Source: Uloborus plumipes (taxonomy: Eukaryota; Arthropoda; Arachnida; Araneae; Uloboridae). From it: a stretch of DNA of 64,000 bases. The first letter of the stretch is position 1. Every line of letters starts with the position of its first letter. Under the pieces are notes generated by a model. The model ran no database searches. It was not told the origin of the DNA and saw only the letters and a list, made by a program, of their open reading frames with translations. The stretch spans positions 1 to 64,000 of the forward strand of contig JAXGGA010002999.1 in the NCBI GenBank assembly GCA_038373865.1, read 5' to 3'. The position numbers and the translations under genes are program-made. This document shows, one piece after another, positions 24,468-36,048 of the stretch.

Positions 24468-24976
24468 CAGGGTGTCCACTCCAATCGTGGACCAATAGCT
24501 AATTTCTAAACCGTTAGAGATAAGCATATAGTTTATTTAGGAAAAAATCTCAAAATTACGAAAGGAATTTTGGGTCTATTCAATGTTTTTCAAAAAATCA
24601 AATTTTGAAAGAGTTACGAAATTTAAATTTTTATACAGCCCCCCAGTCCTATCAATCATATTTAGTAAAACATTCTTGACACTGTAACGTTTAAAACTAA
24701 AAAAAAATCACTCTTCTACCACAAAAATTGACCGAGTTATGACGTTTTGAAAAATCAAGATTTTGAAGGATTTCGCATACGGTCCCTTAAGCGATCGCTC
24801 GATGACGTCATGAAATAATGCAAAATCTTGATTTTTCAAAATTTGATTTTTTGAAAAACATTGAATAGACCCAAAATTCCTTTCGTAATTTGGAGATTTT
24901 TTCCTAAATAAACTATATGCTTATCTCTAATGGTTTAGAAATTAGCTATTGGTCCACGATTGGAGTGGACACCCTG
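24468..24976. mobile_element. Palindromic mariner-type MITE, 509 bp
   Basis: The terminal inverted repeats begin CAGGGTGTCCACTCCAATCG, and the arms of about 135 bp are almost perfect reverse complements. TA lies on both flanks (24466-24467 and 24977-24978). The centre (24640-24800) is not self-complementary and has no ORF. High arm identity suggests recent activity or conversion between arms. TA duplication and CAGGG termini fit Tc1/mariner. Confidence 0.88.
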
Positions 24977-25291
24977 TATTTACATTATAAAATGTTGGGC
25001 ACAATAAGTTTGACAAAATGAATGCATGAATAAGTTAAATTTCGAATACGTACAGAATGTAAATAAATTATTCTGAACTGTACTCAAACTTTAAAATATT
25101 TTTAATTAAAGTGTTTACTTTTAATTCTAAGTTAATATGTTGGCTGCAGACTACATGAATTCATTGTATCTCGAAGTTGTAACCGTTATTGTATTGTAAC
25201 ATATTGATCTAATTATATGTTTTGCTTCATTTTAAGGATGTAATATTGGATACCAAACGTATAAAACGAAACCTAAGAAGTACTCTAAATA

Positions 25292-25690
25292 TACAGGGTG
25301 TACAGAAAAGGACTCTCTGGTTTCAAAACTGAATGTTTCGAAAACAAATGATGATTTTTGGAATGAAACAAACGTTACGTTTATTGTGAAAATCATGCGC
25401 AGAATTTTGAAAAATTAGTTATAAAAAGTGCTAACATGTGGTGCTGCACGCTGTAACTGAAACAAGACCCATAAATGGTGTTGTGAAGGCTGGAGTAATC
25501 AGCGTTGAAACGTAAATGGAGATTTAAAAGAAACAATACCATTGAAAAATAAGTGTCTCTTTCTCTGGAATTTTACAGGTTTGGCTCCAGTCCTACGTAT
25601 ACTGTGTTTTGAAGCTTTCCCTTGTTGTTGTAGGACTGTGGCCTAGCCTGTGAAATTCCTGTAACAATTATTTTGTTCATAACAATTGAT
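25292..25690. mobile_element. Possible single end of another mariner-like element
   Basis: After TA the sequence reads CAGGGTGTACAGAAAAGGAC, resembling a mariner-type terminus, but no partner end is found in the window. The following 390 bp are less AT-rich than their surroundings and lack an open frame. Confidence 0.3.
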
Positions 25691-25933
25691 TACAAAAAAG
25701 AGAAAAACTTGCTTAAAATTTAAGGTTTGGAGAAAAAAAAAACCGACATTACTTTCGGGTCTTTTTAATACGTCTTTTGTATTCTATGCTTTCCTTCAAA
25801 AAATTTTAAACTTCGAGTTGGAGGATTTAATCTGAATATCATTCCAGGTTTTACTTACAGAATTTTAGTAGTTTTTTAGTTCAGCTACACGTTATTTATT
25901 ACTATAAAATATTTCATACGATGAAATGATTAA

Positions 25934-26466
25934 CCCTTAGTTTGGCAATGTATCCTACAGGATACATCACTTTCTACATTTTTTAATTTGAATTAGGCGC
26001 CCTCTTAGGGGCTGGCTTTTAACCTCTAGCATTATTCGAACCTTCTTTTTCAATATCTGTCTTTACTGTTGCTATTTACAAAGCAACGCGTTCAGTATTA
26101 AGTTTATAAGTGTTACAGTGTGTTCTACCAAAACAACATGGCGTCACTTCGATTACAGGTATGTTCTCTATTATTTTTTAATTTCTTTTGTATTTTAATT
26201 TGTATAATAATTTATAGATAGATGTAGTTGTATTGTAAATAAATAATTGATTAAGTTTTATAAAAAATTTTTATGTATTCTTATTTGCTACTTTGGCAGT
26301 GTATCCTACAGGATACACAATTTATAAAACCAATTTTCTTTTCATTTTTTCCCATGAAATTTTTTTAACTATATAATATTTATGCATTTTACTCCAAAAA
26401 AAAAAAAACTAAAATAAAAAAAAATTGTCAAAATTTTTAAATTTTTGATATGTGCCAAACTAATGG
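25934..26466. mobile_element. piggyBac-like non-autonomous element
   Basis: TTAA sits at 25930-25933 and 26467-26470, exactly flanking ends CCCTTAGTTTGGCA and, in complement, CCATTAGTTTGGCA. A TTAA target duplication with CC-starting termini is characteristic of piggyBac. The palindromic motif TGTATCCTACAGGATACA occurs at 25949-25966 next to the left end and again at 26300-26317, a plausible transposase-binding site. No transposase domain remains in 533 bp. A short ATG-initiated exon with a splice donor sits inside (see 26138). Kolobok elements also use TTAA and cannot be excluded. Confidence 0.75.
26138..26158 (+). other. Candidate mini first exon inside the piggyBac-like element
   Basis: AACATGG gives a good start context, seven codons are open, and CAG|GTATGT at 26158/26159 is a strong splice-donor match. 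This could be the remnant of the transposase first exon, kept in a deletion derivative, or chance. No downstream exon is identified. Confidence 0.3.
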
Positions 26467-26470
26467 TTAA

Positions 26471-28745
26471 ACACAAACTGCGTTATCAATAGTGCTCGAA
26501 AACCAAATTACGGTAGGTTTCTATGTGTCAATTTATTTTGAATATGCTTCGCGCGCTGAGAAATTATATCGATAGAGAACTTGACAGTTCAGTTTCTCAA
26601 AGCTCTCTCCCAAACTCAGACTGCTCACTATCGAAGACGGCATCATTTTCTGACAGTGCTCAATGCGCATGAATTCAAAGGAATATCTGATAATCACAAA
26701 TTTCTCACCTATATTCATTTCCTTTCAGTAATAGTTATGTCAGTTTATACAGATATCCACGATTTGATTAAAATATATTATTTTAGGATTTAAATGAATA
26801 AAAGTTTTCTTCTATCTTTGAGAAGCAAATTTTGCTCATTTAATGCTTTTCATAACTGAGAGTGATTTATGGAACTTCATTGCTCAGAAAACAAGCTGGA
26901 TCCTAGATGCGTTTAATTAATTTGCTTTAAACTACTTTTCTTGTCGGTGCATAATATTTGCTGGGCTAAAAGAAGGATGATTAAACAGTTAAAACACACG
27001 TATATATACACTTGTATCAGGGCAGTAACCAAGCTTTTGTTTTAAAGGGGGTTTTAGAAACTACAAACAAATTTCTTGAATACTCAATATGAACATTCAA
27101 GTTTCCCTACAAAACTCATTGAAGTTGTTTAATTTGGTGTTTGCCTACACGTTCCAATACGCTTACGAAAAAGCAAGTCATGAACGCACGTGATAAAAAA
27201 TCTAGCCAAAACTGATTCAGAGCTAAATAAAAAGAAGTTTGTTATGAAATATCAGTTTGAAATGCATCGTGAATGCAATACTGTCCTTACTTCTTATGAA
27301 AGGAAACAAGAGCCGCAAAATAAAGATGAAAGTTATAAGTGAGCCAAATAAATGTCAAGATGGAATCCGTGCTCTATCTAAATAAGTTTGAAGTTTTGAG
27401 TACAATTTCTTTTTCAGTATAAAGCTTTGTTCAAGCTGTCTCTTTTGTTTTAACAATTTAAAATGCATAAAATAACACTCCTGACGACTCCTTTCTTCTT
27501 AAAATTATATTTGTCACAACAACACATAAATATTATTATGGAAAGTTCATAAAAATGTAATAATATCAGTAAAACTTTGCTAAACAGGAAATCATTTAGT
27601 CTCCAAATCATTATTAATTAAATTTTTCTGGACGAAAATAAGTAATCCTTCCATAATAAAGAAATAGTACTAATCACATAAATGTCTAACCAAGTACCAA
27701 CAAATTTATAGGTTAATTACTTCTTAAATGATGGTAATTTACTCCTCTTGGCCGATCAGGTGGAAAATTATCCTCTTTCTCAAGATATTCCGAGGATAAT
27801 GCCTTTCGCCTATATATAAGATTGTTTTGGAAGTAATGAACATGAGGTTAGAATGAGCAGCTATGTTCCATTAAATGGTGTCCTAATCATCCAAAGGATG
27901 ATCATGAGCTTTTGTTTGGATTCACTAAAATTTTAATTAAAAGTCTACTTAAAATTATATTTATACAAAGTGAAAAGTGTATCAATTCTTGCTTCAAATG
28001 GTTAAAGGTGAGTCATTTATGTTTGTTCTTGAGCAAGGATATTTCTTGTTACATACAGATAGCCGGATAACTCAATACGCTACACAAAGTTTCGAAATAA
28101 GTTTTTTTTTCATTTATTTATTTTATTTTTATTTATTTATTTTTTGAAAACCTTTTCTAAAGAACTGCGGAGAGGTATCTCATTTCAGTTTTATGAAAGA
28201 AAAAAGCAAAAAAAAAAAAAAAGCCCTCAAATACACCCAAAAATTAATTAGAAACAAGGTTTAAGCTGAATTTCTCCTAAAAATCCCGTAAATATGTAGA
28301 AAAAAATCATAAAATTAAAATGAATAAAACAATCTAGAGATTTAAGTAAAGCAAAATTTAAAAAATAAAGTCTAGTTTGCTTTTTTTACAGTATGCTTTT
28401 TTTAAAGTATAGCTTTTATTCCAGTTGTTTCAAAAGTTAATTTATACGAATAGGCATTTTATTCAACCATTAGTTGTATGTTATTTTCCCCACCTATTTA
28501 ACTATGAAACAAATTACATATGTACCGCCTTGTCAACTAGTATGAAGCATTGAAGCCGAATAATATTTTTCATTGTTTAACTACTTCATAATTACCCTGT
28601 AATATTTGAAACAAAAAATATAATGAATATAAGATACATTTAAAAAGTATTCTAATGTATATGAAGCATTCTTAAAGAATATGAAACAAGAAGAATAATG
28701 CAGGCGGAGTCTGGAGGGTTAGTCACATCCTGCTTTTATACCGAA
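26471..28745. other. AT-rich DNA, no gene seen
   Basis: Overlapping sense and antisense ORFs at 26533-26793 carry no motif. Poly(A) runs and TTTA repeats are the only structure. Confidence 0.5.
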
Positions 28746-29175
28746 ATAATTTTGGGAAAAAAAAAATAGAACCGACTTCAGTAGGAAATTGCTCTAAAAA
28801 GTAAAAAATAATTTTTTTCTTTGAACACCATCGAAACTACTTTTAAACATAAGTTTTGAAGTCGGCGCAAAAACGATAGGTAAAATGATATTTAACCATA
28901 TTTTGTCAACATTTTTTCAGAGAAACCATTGAAAATTAAAAGCAGAATATTTGTATCATTACATGAATGTGTGGTAATCAATGAAATGAGTCCATTAAAA
29001 TTGATATTTATAGTTGAATTGTAGTTGCGTATGATTCTATACATTGTTTTTGCGCCGACTTCAAAACTTATGTTTAAAAGTAGTTTCGATGGTGTTCAAA
29101 GAATAAAATTATTTTTTACTTTTTAGAGCAATTTCCTACTGAAGTCGGTTCTATTTTTTTTTTCCCAAAATTATT
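28746..29175. repeat. Large hairpin, about 130 bp near-identical arms
   Basis: 28746-28875 and 29046-29175 are nearly perfect reverse complements. They include ATAGAACCGACTTCAGTAGG, CACCATCGAAACTACTTTTA and AAGTTTTGAAGTCGGCGCAA. The spacer is about 170 bp and has no ORF. GAAGTCGG at both arms also ends the direct repeats that follow, so the hairpin may be two inverted copies of a related repeat tail. Confidence 0.9.
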
Positions 29176-29249
29176 TTATTTCATTCTTTTTAGTGTAAAT
29201 GCACTTAAAATAATCAAAATATAGTTAAAAAACCATGCAGCTGTTCAAA

Positions 29250-29609
29250 ACATTACAATCATTCGAAAAAATCCTTGCAGACCTGGACTCGATCTCATTC
29301 CATCAGGAACTTCACCCCGACGCGTTTAACCACTTGACCGTCGGGTCGCTGATTAAAGTAAGGATTTACGATAGCACATATTGTTTTAAATAACATGAAA
29401 TTTTAGCTTTTAGATCATATTTTTTTTCTAGTGAACAAATATCGTCATATGAATACATGGTACCTAAGTTAACCTTCTCCTTTCGACTTTAAAAATATCG
29501 TCCAAATCGGTTCAGTAGATCAGATGTTATGTGCGAAAAAAAAAAAAAAAAAAAAAAAAACATACGCTTTGAATTGAGAACCTCCTCCTTTTTTAAAGTC
29601 GGTTAAAAA
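29250..29609. repeat. Dispersed repeat with tRNA-like block, copy 1
   Basis: This is a direct copy of 30297-30652 with substitutions. It starts CATTACAATCATTCG and ends GTCGGTTAAAAA. On the minus strand 29279-29349 contains a GGTCAAGTGGTTAAA box A-like and an AGATCGAGTCC box B-like element at tRNA spacing, resembling Ser/Leu-type tRNA. The stems do not pair well, so it is not a tRNA gene. The GAACCTCCTCC...GAAGTCGGTTAAAAA tail resembles the 3' tails of arthropod RTE-like retrotransposons and their SINEs. Confidence 0.65.
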
Positions 29610-30296
29610 TTGATAGTAAAAGTAAGTAATTTGAATTGTGGGAGAAAGGGTGAGAGTAAGACTTGGAAAATTGGTGCAAGTTTTTGCATTTCATGGAAAA
29701 TAATTTTCAACTAAAGTGGACTCTTTAGCTTTTTTCAAGCACCACAAATCAAAATCTTATTTTTAAAAAAATTGTGTCACTTTAATAATCGTTCATACCC
29801 CCCCCCCCCTCGCAGTGCAAAAAAACATTACACAGCAGTTTTTGCCTAATAACTCAACACTCATGGTGTTTGATACATTTTATTTGTTTGTAATGATGTT
29901 TTTTGGTCACAACCAATATGAAAATCACAAAAAATAGTTACTTTAATTTTTAACATATATTTATCATCTTCAGAATTTTTGAATTTTAATTTTACCTTGA
30001 ATTTGACGTAAATGCAAGGTGTAAAATACAGAATTTTATAAAGGTACAAAAATTAACATAATATAATTGATTGTATATATAATATTTGAAAAAATAATAT
30101 AAGTGCCTCAAATCAAAAACCATTTATTGCCACAATCGATTCAAAGCCCCCAAAAATGGCGCAAACGTCCATAAGAAAATTCTATAGTATCGAAGGATCC
30201 CATTGCCAATTTTAACAAAGATTCGACCTAAATTGTCATTTTGTACTATAAAAAACATGGGGTAGATCCCCATTGGGGGATGTACCTGCATAAGGA

Positions 30297-30652
30297 CATT
30301 ACAATCATTCGAAAAAATCCTTGCAGACCTGGACTCGAACTCATTCCATCAGGAACTTCAACCTGACACGCATAACCACTTGACCATCGGGTCGCTCCTT
30401 GAAGTAAGGATTTACGATAGCACATATTGTTTTAAATGACATGAAATGTTAGTTTTTCGATCATAACTTTTTTTCTAGTGAACAAATATCGTCATATGAC
30501 TACATGGTACCTAAGTTACACCATCTTCTATCGATTAAAAAAAAAATCGTCCAAATCGGTTCAGTAGATCAGATGTTATGTGCGAACAAACAAAAAAAAA
30601 AAGTATACGCTTTGAATTGAGAACCTCCTCCTTTTTCGAAGTCGGTTAAAAA
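30297..30652. repeat. Dispersed repeat with tRNA-like block, copy 2
   Basis: This is the same unit as 29250-29609. The box A-like GGTCAAGTGGTTATG and box B-like GAGTTCGAGTCC are read on the minus strand at 30385-30330. Copies share both outer limits and diverge immediately outside them, which marks them as insertions rather than a tandem duplication. Confidence 0.65.
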
Positions 30653-30944
30653 GCGAATAAAAATATTCCTTGATTGTGTAGTAGATCTAACAGATTAGAA
30701 TCGATCAGCGGTAAAAAGCTTCTACATCTACTGGTGAACATACCACTACATTTTTTCACATTTTAATTTGGCATACATGCAGCTCTCCAATTCCTCCAGC
30801 CGTCCAGAAACAAAGATCTAACTACTCAAAATTTGAAATTAACTTTCATCGTAACGTGCTGCCAATACTACAATAATACTAATTAAGTACAAAAAAACGC
30901 GCAAAGTTAAATACATATATTTTTAAAAAGTAAATGACTCCACG

Positions 30945-31360
30945 GGTAGCTGACTGACATTTTCGAAGCAAAAACGTAAGCATTTTGTCACATTCCAACA
31001 AAATATACATAATTTTTAAGAATTTGTCCTCTGGTAATTGTTTTCTTCAAAATGAATTTAATGGTGCAGTTAAACGGGTAAACTATGTTTAGTTGACTTT
31101 TAAAGAATAGTTGTAAACGTGGTAACTGATTGACATGAAGAGTGCTGAAATGTCAGTTACCACGATTTTAATTATTTTATAAACATAACATTTTTCCGGA
31201 AAATATGTTGGAAATTCAATTACACCATTAAATTCAGCTTAAAAAGAACAATAAACTAGCAGAGCAGATTTTTAAAAAATGTATACTTTGCACGGAATAT
31301 GATAAAATATTTATGGTTTTGCTTCAAAAATATTAGTCAGTTCTCCATCGAAATACCCTA
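30945..31360. mobile_element. Diverged foldback element
   Basis: The halves on either side of about 31143 are imperfect reverse complements over roughly 200 bp. Paired blocks include CATTTTCGAAGCAAAA with TTTTGCTTCAAAAATA and GAATTTAATGGTG with CACCATTAAATTC. The centre pairs GTGGTAACTGATTGACAT with ATGTCAGTTACCAC. The phrase GTAACTGACTGACAT or its complement occurs near the left end and twice at the centre. No ORF is present. Confidence 0.65.
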
Positions 31361-32376
31361 CTTTTGAAAAGTCATTTTATTTGTTTTTATAAGATCAAAA
31401 AGCATTAACACCTCTTTATTCGTTAATGTTACATACTTAAATAAACTTTCAGTTGAAACATCTTTCGCAACAGTATTTCTCCCCATTTATATGAAACTTT
31501 TATGTCCACATTATTAAAAACAACTTTAGAACCGACGATGAGGAATGCTCTTGTCATTATCTTCATTCTAAGCTCTAGTGCCATCAATGGCTACGCAGTT
31601 AAGCAAACCTGCTGCTTCCATCATCAAATACCGCAAATCGATATTTTCAGCTACTTGTGCTGAATGCTTGAGGAAGCCGCGGAAACCACAATCTTCGACT
31701 TAAGGACATAAGCCATCAATAAGTAATTTCTGATCATTTGTGAAAATAACTTACAGCCTGGATAGAGAAGGTAATTTTCTCACCGAGTTTAGTTGAAAAT
31801 TCGAAGCTATTGTCGACAGAAGTAGTTAGTAAAAAAGGACGCTTCGATTAACGATTCTGATAGCAGGCCATTTAAAGAGCTTGTAATGTCCTATATTTAA
31901 AGCTTTTGTGTATAATTTCCTAACGCTTAAAATCATCTGCATAGTAGATGATTTTGCTGTAAACGATCAGAAAATTGATTGAAATTCGTAATTAAACGAC
32001 AATTACTGTTAAAATTCATTCATATTTTATATTTTACTGCATTACTGTTAAAATGCCAAAATTGTAAATGATTACTTTTGAGCCGATTATATATTACTAA
32101 AAATTAAAATTTTTTTGACGAAAAAAGAAAGAAGAGCTTATTAGCGTTTGTAGTGAAGTGGTTTATAGTGAGAGCTTCTGTACTGCAGAACTACCTGTAT
32201 TACCAAGAAGTTTTGCGAAAAATTCTAAAAATATCAATAGCATCTTTTGTTCTGTTAAAAGATGTGAAATTTTGAAAATTTTGTACAAACGTCAACTATA
32301 TATTTTATTTCCTTATTCAAAAAAATCAAGGTTCAATGGTGTTAAATTAAAGCGAGTTCTCCATTTCGTAAAGTAA
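31361..32376. other. AT-rich DNA, no gene seen
   Basis: A 72-codon ORF at 32158 lacks known motifs. Confidence 0.5.
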
Positions 32377-34013
32377 GGTACAACATATGAGCCAATATTT
32401 AGAAAAGTGCCAATTTGAAGTTGGAGTTTTCTGAAAAAAAAATTTTTTTGCAGAAAAAAACTAATATTGGATTTTAAGTCTAAATTGGGTCTAAATGCAA
32501 GAAAATAAAAGGGGGGAGGTCATGGAAGTTATTTACCCCCTCCTTAGATTACTCACTTTTAAGCCGTTACAGATCTGATGAATGTTACAGATCTGATGTT
32601 AATATGAGCTACATATTTGAGTTTATGCTTTCAGTCTTCGTTAACATCTCTAAATATGATATAATTTCCTTGCATTTTTAACATAGAATTAAGATAATTA
32701 TATTAAAATATATATATTAGGCTAAAAAGTCAAATTTATTATAAAAAAGCATTTCTTGGAAATAAAAATGAGCGATAAGATTTTTAGATAAAATAAATTA
32801 TGAGATTACCAAATCCAAGCTAATAAAACATTTGTTTTGTTTTGAAACAACACACAACTTCAACTTTTTCAACACACAACTCTGCTGCTTGCTTTTCTTT
32901 AATTAGTTGCAGGAAATTTAATTTCTTGATCAGAAATTCAAATTTAGCATGCTAGTTATTATCTAGTTATTTAGCGAAGTTATGAGAAATTGAAGCACCA
33001 AAAAAAAATAAATAAATAAATAAATAAAATAATAATAATTAATTAACTTAATTTCTGCAGTGTCATTTTTTCTTATTTTACTGACTTCTATTGTAAGGTC
33101 ATACAAACCACAAATGAAGCAATTGTACTAAAAACTCATTGCTTTTCATTTTTCAAGAACAAAAATATTCAATATATGGCTAAAACCTATGATTTTTGCT
33201 TTTTATAATTCTGAAACGTGTGAGTTAGTTCTGTAACATATTCGCTGTTTTTCAATGTTACCACTCTGACTGTTACCGATCTGACAAACTGACAAAGTTT
33301 TTTTTTTTTTATTTCCGAGTCGATCTCACTAAACCAAAATCAAACACGTGGTTTTTTCACTTTTAATAAAGGACTATACTTATATATAAAATAATTTTTA
33401 AAATAATAAAAACTGCGCATTTTAGAGCGTGTTACCGATCTGATGACTCAAATGACACACATTTTATAAAATCACTTTAAAAAATCTTACATACATTTTT
33501 AGATGCAGAAATGCAAATTTTTAATTACGATTCGATAAAATCCCACCAGGTACTCAGTATCACGTAGTATAGGTGCAGGAAATGATTTTGGGAGCCTAAA
33601 CATAGATCGGAAGTTATTGTTACCACTCTGACGGCGGAACTTGGGACACGCTTATTTCGCATCGGCTAGAAAATCAGAAATCGATTAAAACAAAAATGAA
33701 GTAAAATATTAACAAAGGGGTAAAAATAGAATCGTTTTTCGTGCAAGTGCGTTTTTTTGGGAAGTTAGAAAGTGCTGTTTGCATGCTAAGCTTTGCTACT
33801 GGGGACACGTTACCGATCTGATTTTTGATGTATAAAAACAATATTTTCTGAAGAAAACATTTTTTTTTTCTGATGTTATTAGATGAAATGAAAGCAGAAC
33901 CTTGTCTTCTTTCTGGGGAAAATTATTTTTTTAACTAGTTATTGAAATACTAGTGAAAATTCACTTGGGACTGAAATTGGCACTTTTCTAAATATTAGCT
34001 CATATGTTCTACC
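32377..34013. mobile_element. Inverted-repeat element with GTTACCGATCTGA motifs
   Basis: The ends are GGTACAACATATGAGCCAAT and, in complement, GGTAGAACATATGAGCTAAT, extending as inverted repeats for about 45 bp. Between them GTTAC(A/C)(G/C/A)(A/C)TCTGA recurs at 32566, 32584, 33257, 33272, 33431, 33619 and 33809, always in the same orientation. There is no ORF of note. A clean target duplication is not evident, so superfamily is unknown. The organisation parallels the elements at 9954 and 12093. Confidence 0.65.
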
Positions 34014-34830
34014 AAACATATTCTTCGCAATTCATAAGTAATGCTTTCTAATCCTTTATTCCTGTCTTCTTGTTATCGCAACATACACTGCTTAACAATT
34101 GCTAAAGAAAAATTACGTTCTTTGGATAATTAAGAATAGACAATGATTGAAAGAACAAAGCTAAGTACATCTTTAGTAGGGAGGATGTGCCTTTATTATA
34201 GTGCAAAATGGTATAGATATCACCTCATCGATGAAGTAAAAACTTAAAAATGAAAAACATCCTCTGAATGATTTTAAAACAGCCACAAAAATTGATCTTC
34301 AGGTCATAATGACGCAGTAATGAGTACCTTAGTGTAATTTTTGATTACCACGGCACTAATGCACATTTTCCATGTGTTCTCCACTCTCCCCACTAAACTG
34401 TTGAGGAGCCTTTGGGGGTTACTATTCTACTCCTCTCTTTATGGTGGTTTTGAGTTCTCGCACTGTTTGGGGAGGGTTCTTTGTGAAACGCGTCTGTTAG
34501 AAGCATCCTGGGCATGTTCAATAAGATTAAGGTCGCAAAGGTAGACAAGTCCAGTATATGGAGAATACTTTCCCTTTTCAGTGTGTCTGATACCTTAACA
34601 ATTCTGTGTGATAGTGCATTATTGTCCATAAACAGAAAATCTGAACCTGCAGCAACCCTTAAAAGATGAACATGTTTTCAGTGTAATCTCTGAACAATAC
34701 CGTTTCGATGTACCGCATCCTTGTTCAAAGCAGTGAAACGGTGTTCTGCCATTGTGCATGATGCCGGCCCACACTGTCACGTCTGGGCAGAACCAAACAT
34801 ATCCACGAACAAATTTTTGTTCAAAACATA

Positions 34831-36048
34831 CACTGAAGTGACAAAAGTCATGGGATACCTCTTAATATCGTGTCGGCCCTCCTTTTGCCCGGCGAAGTGC
34901 AACAACTCGACGTGGCATGGACTCAACAAGTCGTTGGAAGTCTTCTGCAGGAATATTGAGCCATGCTGTCTCGATAGACGTCCATAATTGTGAAAGCGTT
35001 GATGGGGCAGGATTTTGGGCACGAACAGACCTCTCGATGGTGTCCCATAAATGCTCAATGAGATTCATGTCGGGCGATCTAGGTGGCCAAATCATTCGTT
35101 GGAATTGTCCAGAATTTTCTTCAAACCAATTGCGAACAGTTGTGGCCCGGTGACATGGCGCATTGTCATCCATAAAAATCCCATCGTTGTTTGGGTACAT
35201 GAAGTCCATGAATGGCTGCAAGTGATCTCCAAGTAGCTGCACATAAGCATTTCCAGTCAATGTTCGGTCCAGTCGCACTAGAGGACCAAGTCCATGCCAT
35301 GAAAAAACAGCCCACACCATTACGGAGCCACCACCAGCTTGAACAGTGCCTTGCTGACAGTTTGGGTCCATGGCTTCGTGGGGTCTGCGCCACACTCGAA
35401 CCCTACCATCGGCTCTTACCAGCTGAAATCGTGACTCATCGGACTAGGCCACGGTTTTCCATTCATCTAGGGACCAACCGATATGCTCACGTGCCCACGA
35501 GAGTCGCTGCAAGCGATGTCGTTCTGTCAGTAAAGGCACTCGAGTCGGTCTTCTGCTGGAATAGCCCAAGAAATCCAAATTTCTCCGCACAGTTCTAGCA
35601 GACACGTCCATTGTACGTCCCACATTGATTTCTATGGTGATTTGACGCAGTGTTGCTTGTCTGTTAGAATTTACGACTCTTTGCAGACGTCGCCGGTCTC
35701 GATCTTTAAGTGCAGGCGGTCGACCACTGCGCTGTCCATGGTGGGATGTTATGCCTGAAATTTCATACTCTCGGCACACTCTTGACACAGTGGATCTGGG
35801 AATGTTGAATTCTCTAACGATTTCCGAAATGGCATGACCCATGCGTCTAGCTCCAACTAACATTCCGCGTTCAAAGTCTGTTAATTCACGTCGTGCGGTC
35901 ATCATCACGTTAAAACCTCTTCACATGAATAACTTGAACAGAAATGAAAGCTCTGTAAAAGCACTGCGCATTTATACCTGTTCTATGCGATGCTACTGCC
36001 ATCTGAAAATTTGCATATTGCTATCCCATGACTTTTGTCACTTCAGTG
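34831..36048 (-). mobile_element. DD36E-type Tc1/mariner transposon, nearly intact
   Basis: Perfect 27 bp terminal inverted repeats start CACTGAAGTGACAAAAGTCA and are flanked by TA at 34829-34830 and 36049-36050. The 1218 bp element encodes one transposase frame on the minus strand (34862-35908). Perfect repeats and a single disabling codon imply a young insertion. It landed in the transposase region of an older Tc1-like element. Confidence 0.95.
34862..35908 (-). pseudogene. Tc1/mariner (DD36E) transposase with one stop codon
   Basis: This is a cut-and-paste transposase acting in the nucleus on its own inverted repeats. The frame from ATG at 35908 to the stop at 34862 spans 348 codons, a full-length size for the family, with a single TAG at codon 155 (35444-35446) just before the catalytic core. 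Residues ~9-48 form the first helix-turn-helix, GRPP at 62-65 is the linker motif, and a second helix-turn-helix follows (~67-125). Catalytic acids are D157 (SDESRF), D248 (MDDNAPCH) and E285 (PDMNLIEHLW). There are 36 residues between the last two, so this is DD36E rather than the commoner DD34E. The frame is otherwise uninterrupted, so the stop is probably recent. It is useless to this copy unless read through, but the ends could still be mobilised in trans. Confidence 0.92.

Noticed and set aside
29279..29349. tRNA gene on minus strand
   Set aside because: Box-like motifs are present but acceptor and T stems do not pair, and the block is part of a repeated element.
35212..35598. 128-codon plus-strand ORF
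   Set aside because: Shadow of the transposase coding strand.
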